This document shows positions 60,066 to 64,000 of a stretch of DNA of 64,000 nt, piece by piece. The DNA is from Mangrovimicrobium sp033283265. GTDB lineage: Bacteria > Pseudomonadota > Gammaproteobacteria > Pseudomonadales > Halieaceae. The notes under the pieces were generated by a model, which searched no databases, was not told the DNA's origin, and was given only the letters and a program-made list of their open reading frames with translations. A program made the translations under genes and the position numbers. The stretch lies in NCBI GenBank assembly GCA_033283265.1, contig JAWMQN010000007.1, positions 62,001-126,000 of the forward strand. The letters are read 5' to 3'. Numbering within the stretch: position 1 is the stretch's first letter; each line of letters opens with the position of its first letter.

Positions 60066-61108
60066 CCGGCGGAGCCTTTGATCTTTTCGCGCATGAAGCG
60101 CGCCGTCTTCGCCATCGCATCGGCCTGTTCGCTGAACAGCGGGATGCTCATGAAACCGTGAATGGTGTGCGGATAGTCGACGTAGACCGTATTCACGCCT
60201 TCCGCTTCCAGCCGCTGCGCGTAGGCCAGGCCAGCGTCGTGGAGGGGGTCGAAACCGGCGGTGATCAGCAGTGCCGGTGGCAGGCCTTCGACCTTCGCCG
60301 CGAGCAGGGGCGACAGGTAGGGCGTGGCGCGCTGCTCTTCGGCGACGTGACCGATATAGGCCTCGTGGAAGGCGCCGGTGGCCTCGCTGGACAGTCCGTA
60401 GCCATCGATGAAGTTCTGCATGCTGTCGTAGGGCGTGCCGGTGAGGTCGGTGGCCGGGTAGTACATGATGTGCCCGGCGAGTGCCGGCCCGCCTTCGTCC
60501 CGCGCCTTCTGCGCGATGACCGCTGACAGGTTGCCGCCGGCGCTGTCGCCGGCAATGACGATGCGCCGGGGGTCGCCACCCAGTGCTGCGGCGTTGTCTG
60601 CCGCCCATTGCGTCGCGGCATAACTGTCCTCCACCGCGGCGGGCCAGGGGTGGGCGGGCGCGAGCCGGTAGTCGACGGAGACGACGATGGATTTGGTCGC
60701 ATCGGCCAGCTGCCGGGTCAGCGGGTCGAAGATGTCCACGTTGCCGACGACGAAGCCGCCGCCGTGAAAATAGACGATCACCGGCGGCGGGCTGTCCTCG
60801 GCGAGCCCGTTGGGCCAGTAGATCCGCACGGGGACATCGACCCCTTGGCCGGGGATCTTGCGGTCCTCGACCCTGGCGACCTCAGCCTTGGGCAGCATGG
60901 CGCTGAAGGCGTAGATCATGTTGACCGGCAGGTTGAACCTGAAGTCGCTCTGCGGGTCCGGCTGGTATTCCCGCTCAAAGCTCAGCAGGTGCAGCGAGAA
61001 GGCGGCGCGGTAGTCGAGCCTTCCGTAGGGCGTGTAGGTCCAGCTGTAGCTCCAGCCGGCAAATGCCAGTAACAGAACGATGAAAATAGTTGTTTTTGGA
61101 TAACGCAT
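60062..61108 (-). CDS. HSL-family alpha/beta hydrolase (esterase/lipase)
   Basis: 348 residues with an N-terminal hydrophobic segment (about 6-20), so membrane-attached or exported. Hormone-sensitive-lipase family: oxyanion motif HGGG (115-118), nucleophile Ser189 in GDSAGG, acid in GFDPLHDAG and catalytic His in PHTIHGF. Likely hydrolyses short acyl esters. The gene lies between the EVE gene and the P450 gene, all on the minus strand. Confidence 0.9.
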   Translation of the reverse strand: MRYPKTTIFIVLLLAFAGWSYSWTYTPYGRLDYRAAFSLHLLSFEREYQPDPQSDFRFNLPVNMIYAFSAMLPKAEVARVEDRKIPGQGVDVPVRIYWPNGLAEDSPPPVIVYFHGGGFVVGNVDIFDPLTRQLADATKSIVVSVDYRLAPAHPWPAAVEDSYAATQWAADNAAALGGDPRRIVIAGDSAGGNLSAVIAQKARDEGGPALAGHIMYYPATDLTGTPYDSMQNFIDGYGLSSEATGAFHEAYIGHVAEEQRATPYLSPLLAAKVEGLPPALLITAGFDPLHDAGLAYAQRLEAEGVNTVYVDYPHTIHGFMSIPLFSEQADAMAKTARFMREKIKGSAG

Positions 61109-61316
61109 TGCGGGTTCCCGGTCCTGGGCGTCGCGCGAACGACGCCGGATTGTCGTGTTATTGAGCGGACAACAGCCGGCGCCCGGCGCCAGCCTGCAAG
61201 GATTGTATCTTATCCGGGGGGGAAATCAGCCGTGCTGCGCCGGGGAGCAGGCGGTGGGGGGAAGCTGCCCGCCGCGCGGCAGTGCACGGCGGGGCGCTGT
61301 CAGCGGTGAGCCGGTT
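61109..61316. other. Gap between P450 and hydrolase genes
   Basis: 208 bases without a gene. It holds an imperfect inverted repeat GCCCGCCG/CGGCGGGGC (61267-61295) behind the P450 stop, possibly a weak terminator lacking a T-tract, and must hold the hydrolase promoter, which I cannot place. Confidence 0.35.
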
Positions 61317-62519
61317 TCAGGAGCGGTCGCAGGAGACCAGCATATCGCGCAGCTCGTAGCTGCCCAGGGTGTCGTTCCAGTGCATGTCCGGGGCGCGGTC
61401 CAGCGTCAGACCGGGGAGCTTGAACATGGCTTCGAGAAAAATCCTTGTCTCGTGCAGGGCCACCTGCCAGCCGGGGCAGCTGTGCGGGCCGTCGGAGAAG
61501 CTCAGGTAGCGACCGGAGTCGCGCATGCGCTGGGCCCGCTCCGGGTCGAAGGCGAAGGGGCACTCGCCGACCAGCGCCTCGTCGACATTGGCCTGGCGCA
61601 GGTCGATGCTGTAGAGCTCGCCGGAGGGCAGGGTGTGGCCCGCGCCGTCATCGAGTTCCTCGTGCACGCGGCGCATCACCATCGCCGCCACCGGCTCGAG
61701 GCGCAGGATTTCCATCAGGATGGCCAGCTGGTCCTTGCTATCGCCGTTGAGGAAACGCTCGCGCAGGGCCTCGTCCTCGAACATGTACCAGGCGCACATG
61801 AGGATGAATTCCCGGGTAGTCAGCATACCGGCGGTGCCGTAGGTCAGGCACTCGACGACGATCGACAGGTGCGAATATTCCTCGTCCAGGTAGGTCGAGA
61901 TGGCGTCGTCCCTGGGGTTGTTCTCCCGCGCCTTGATCGCCGGGCGCACGTCGAAGAGGTAGAACACGCCCATGTGGAACATGCGCTTGAGGTTGAGCAG
62001 CCAGGTCTGCAGCCCCGGCCTGGCATTGGCGATGCTGGAATAGAGTACCCGCTGGATGCGCACGGCGCGCTCCGCCTGGTCGCTGTTGGTCAGGCCGAGA
62101 ATTTCCCCCACCACCTCGATGGCCAGCTGGAAGGTAATGTCCTCGAGTTTGGCCGCGCCGCTCTGGCGGAGCTTGTCCAGCAGTTCCGTGGTCACCCGTT
62201 CCATCACCACGTAGTGCTGGTCGGTTACCGCCTTGGGCGAAAGGAAGCGCTGGGTCTTGCGCCGCTTGTTGAAGTGCTCCTGGCCGTCGAGGAAGAACAC
62301 CGGGGCGTGCTCCGGGTTCTTGTAGCTCAGGGACTCGGCACTGGCACCGGCCTGCAGGGCGTTTTTGTTGCGCAGTACCTTCTGCGCCATCAGGGCGCTC
62401 TTCACCCAGTGGGAACCTGCCGGTGCGTGAGTGTTCTCGAGGGCGATACTGGCCGATTTACGACGATCCACGTTGTCGTGAAAGGGGCATTTTGATTCCG
62501 CTGCGGCTGCTTCTGACAT
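61317..62519 (-). CDS. Cytochrome P450
   Basis: Soluble bacterial P450 of 400 residues. I-helix GTAGMLTT (228-235) with the acid-alcohol region, K-helix ExxR (Glu270-Arg273) and haem loop FSDGPHSCPG with ligand Cys348. Monooxygenase whose redox partner and substrate are not encoded nearby. Divergent from the LLM oxidoreductase across a region with a palindromic operator candidate. Confidence 0.95.
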   Translation of the reverse strand: MSEAAAAESKCPFHDNVDRRKSASIALENTHAPAGSHWVKSALMAQKVLRNKNALQAGASAESLSYKNPEHAPVFFLDGQEHFNKRRKTQRFLSPKAVTDQHYVVMERVTTELLDKLRQSGAAKLEDITFQLAIEVVGEILGLTNSDQAERAVRIQRVLYSSIANARPGLQTWLLNLKRMFHMGVFYLFDVRPAIKARENNPRDDAISTYLDEEYSHLSIVVECLTYGTAGMLTTREFILMCAWYMFEDEALRERFLNGDSKDQLAILMEILRLEPVAAMVMRRVHEELDDGAGHTLPSGELYSIDLRQANVDEALVGECPFAFDPERAQRMRDSGRYLSFSDGPHSCPGWQVALHETRIFLEAMFKLPGLTLDRAPDMHWNDTLGSYELRDMLVSCDRS

Positions 62520-62596
62520 GGAATTATCTCTCTCCAGTAATACCTCGGCCGGCGATGGCCGGTCGGGTCAGTTGATTCATTGTCTACTCCCCGTAT

Positions 62597-62622
62597 TTTA
62601 GTGTCAATAATGTGACATTAAA
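62597..62622. promoter_or_regulatory. 26-bp palindrome between P450 and LLM genes
   Basis: TTTA-n-TGTCA-n6-TGACA-n-TAAA: nine matched positions on each side of a six-base centre. It lies 77 bases from the P450 start and 95 from the small ORF, a position suited to a repressor controlling both directions. Its form resembles operators of TetR-type dimers; no regulator gene is in the window. Confidence 0.6.
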
Positions 62623-62717
62623 TAATCTTGAACATCCCGCCCGCGTCGTGGCGAGACCCGTGCCGGGGCATCGTCTACCATGTTCCGTCACCTGGATTGA
62701 AAAATAAGGAGAGGGGC

Positions 62718-62768
62718 ATGCAATACACAGGTTGGGGAATTTGCGTTCCGCTGGCGGTCGGCTCGTGA
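62718..62768 (+). CDS. Possible 16-codon leader ORF coupled to the LLM gene
   Basis: ATG 62718 with the strong SD AAGGAG six bases upstream opens a 16-codon frame (MQYTGWGICVPLAVGS) whose TGA overlaps the GTG start of the LLM gene. The LLM start itself has only a weak SD, so ribosomes may reach it by coupling. Whether the peptide matters is unknown. Confidence 0.4.
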   Translation: MQYTGWGICVPLAVGS

Positions 62769-63625
62769 GTGCGCCGGCATTTGGCAGGCTCGGCCTGTGG
62801 TCGATGGAGCTGCGTTTCGGCGACCCGCAACAGGCGCAGGATGCCGCCGCCGAGCTCGAGGCGCTGGGCTTTGGCGCGCTGTGGATTCCCGGCGGGGTGG
62901 ACGATGCCGTCCTCGGCAGCGTCGACAGCCTGCTCGCCGCTACCGGGGAGATCACCATCGCCACCGGGATTCTCAATATCTGGAAACACCGGCCGGAGGA
63001 TGTCGCCGCCTGGTTCCAGGGGCTGGACCCCGCGTCACAGGGCCGGGTGATGCTCGGCCTGGGCATCAGCCACGGGCCGCTGATAGGCGAAAGCTGGCAA
63101 AAACCGCTGGCGGTGACCCGGGAATTCCTCGACGGCCTGGCCAGTGCGGGGCTGGCGGCGGAACACCTGTGCCTCGCCGCACTGGGGCCGAAGATGCTGG
63201 CGCTCAGTGCCGAGCGCACCGCCGGTGCCCACCCCTACCTGGTGACCCCGGAGCACACCGCGCAGGCGCGGGAGATTCTCGGCCCGGGCAAGCTGCTGGC
63301 GCCGGAGCAGGGGGTGATCCTGGAGACCGACCCCGGGCGGGCGCGGGCGATAGCCCGCCAGGCACTCAGCATCTACCAGTTCCTGCCCAACTACCGCAAC
63401 AACTGGCTGCGGCTGGGTTTCTCACTGGAGGATGTGGACACGGTCAGCGATCGCCTGGTCGACGGCCTGTTCGCCTGGGGCGATGTCGAGGCCATCCGCC
63501 GCCGGGTCGACGAGCACCACGCGGCGGGAGCGGATCACGTCTGCCTGCAGGTGCTGCAGGAGGAGGGCGGGGGCATTCCCGGCCTGCTCGTCTGCTGCCG
63601 GGAGCTGGCTGCGGCGTTGTTGTAA
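62765..63625 (+). CDS. LLM-class (luciferase-like) oxidoreductase, probably F420-type TIGR03620
   Basis: TIM-barrel flavin/F420-dependent oxidoreductase of about 286 residues. GTG 62765 gives MSAPAFGRLGLWSMEL; a TTG at 62732 would add eleven unrelated-looking residues. Family features: LGFGALWIPGG, ITIATGILNIWKHRPEDVA, GRVMLGLGISHGPLI. Resembles the TIGR03620 group. Cofactor (F420 or FMN) and substrate are not determined. Divergent from the P450; convergent with gcvP. Confidence 0.82.
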   Translation: MSAPAFGRLGLWSMELRFGDPQQAQDAAAELEALGFGALWIPGGVDDAVLGSVDSLLAATGEITIATGILNIWKHRPEDVAAWFQGLDPASQGRVMLGLGISHGPLIGESWQKPLAVTREFLDGLASAGLAAEHLCLAALGPKMLALSAERTAGAHPYLVTPEHTAQAREILGPGKLLAPEQGVILETDPGRARAIARQALSIYQFLPNYRNNWLRLGFSLEDVDTVSDRLVDGLFAWGDVEAIRRRVDEHHAAGADHVCLQVLQEEGGGIPGLLVCCRELAAALL

Positions 63626-63644
63626 GGCGCCGCGCTGGAACGCC

Positions 63645-64000
63645 TCAGGCGGTCTCGTCGCGGTAGCTGTCGATCGCCGGGCAGGCGCAGTAGAGGTTGC
63701 GGTCGCCGTAGACGTTGTCCACCCGGTTGACCGGCGCCCAGTACTTGTAGCGGCGCAGCGACTCCACCGGGTAGGCGGCCTGCTCGCGGGAGTAGGGGTG
63801 GCTCCATTCGCTGGCCGCCACATCCGCCAGGGTGTGCGGGGCGTTGCACAGGGGGTTGTCGCCCGCCTCGAGTTCGCCGCTCTGCACGGCGGCGATTTCG
63901 CCGCGGATGGCGATCAGCGCGTCGCAGAAGCGGTCCAGCTCGAACAGGGATTCCGATTCGGTGGGCTCCACCATCAGCGTGCCCGGCACCGGGAAGCTCA
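63645..64000 (-). CDS. gcvP: Glycine dehydrogenase (P protein), C-terminal end, cut by window edge
   Basis: About the last 117 residues of the PLP-dependent glycine decarboxylase of the glycine cleavage system. SFPVPGTLMVEPTESE, the following RFCDALIAIRGEI and YCACPAI near the end are typical of the GcvP C-terminus. The frame continues past the right edge. Confidence 0.95.
   Translation of the reverse strand, partial: SFPVPGTLMVEPTESESLFELDRFCDALIAIRGEIAAVQSGELEAGDNPLCNAPHTLADVAASEWSHPYSREQAAYPVESLRRYKYWAPVNRVDNVYGDRNLYCACPAIDSYRDETA

Overview
The window is a densely packed, high-GC bacterial chromosome segment with about 66 protein genes. I saw no rRNA, tRNA, CRISPR array, insertion sequence or prophage. 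Gene content and order (gatCAB next to mreBCD-maf-rng-yhdP; the kdsD-kdsC-lptCAB-rpoN-hpf-ptsN-rapZ-ptsO cluster; ibaG-hisGD-degS; zapG/zapE-rplM-rpsI-petABC-sspAB) point to a gammaproteobacterium with Pseudomonas-like synteny. The P450, LLM oxidoreductase and HSL-type hydrolase at the right end make a marine Halieaceae/Cellvibrionales-type organism my best guess; that taxonomic call is inference.

Layout. 1-1.1 kb: the end of a c-type cytochrome gene and a SRAP-type DNA-protein crosslink gene. 1.1-4.6 kb (minus): a four-gene MCE lipid-transport operon (STAS-MlaE permease, ATPase, MlaD protein, PqiC-like lipoprotein). 5.2-8 kb: dapA-bamC and a metallo-beta-lactamase-fold hydrolase. 8-12.4 kb: a lipid A-type acyltransferase with a small LRR lipoprotein, a class III cyclase-like protein, rsmJ and an SDR. 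12.4-15.3 kb (minus): dapE, dapD, an Spx/ArsC-like protein and a PA4642-family protein. 15.4-16.6 kb: an orphan secreted protein made of two diverged tandem copies. 16.7-28.6 kb: gatCAB (minus), diverging from mreBCD-maf-rng-yhdP. 28.6-38.6 kb (minus): darP, mgtE, then the ptsO/rapZ/ptsN/hpf/rpoN/lpt/kds envelope-and-nitrogen regulation cluster. 38.7-43.7 kb: an orphan mlaC, ibaG, hisG-hisD, degS and a Nif3 protein. 43.7-50.6 kb: zapG, zapE, rplM-rpsI, petA, a fused cytochrome b-c1 gene, sspA and sspB. 50.7-54.5 kb: dnaE and a DUF1244 gene. 54.5-58.8 kb (minus): an RND efflux pump and its adaptor. 59-62.5 kb: a redoxin, an EVE protein, an HSL esterase and a P450. 62.7-64 kb: an LLM oxidoreductase diverging from the P450, then the C-terminal end of gcvP.

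Many genes serve the cell envelope: phospholipid and LPS transport, Kdo synthesis, BamC, cell shape, DegS stress sensing and cell-division ATPases. Others cover lysine/DAP synthesis, translation and the respiratory bc1 complex. The most notable observations are: an apparent ATC initiation codon for mreC; a single-gene cytochrome b-c1 fusion; an internally duplicated secreted protein of unknown function; a cyclase homologue whose transition-state Asn seems replaced; a P450/LLM divergent pair sharing a 26-bp palindrome, with a 16-codon ORF overlapping the LLM start; an orphan mlaC whose usual partners are absent; and a large composite hairpin upstream of rplM. No clearly new multi-gene system was found; these are individual leads.
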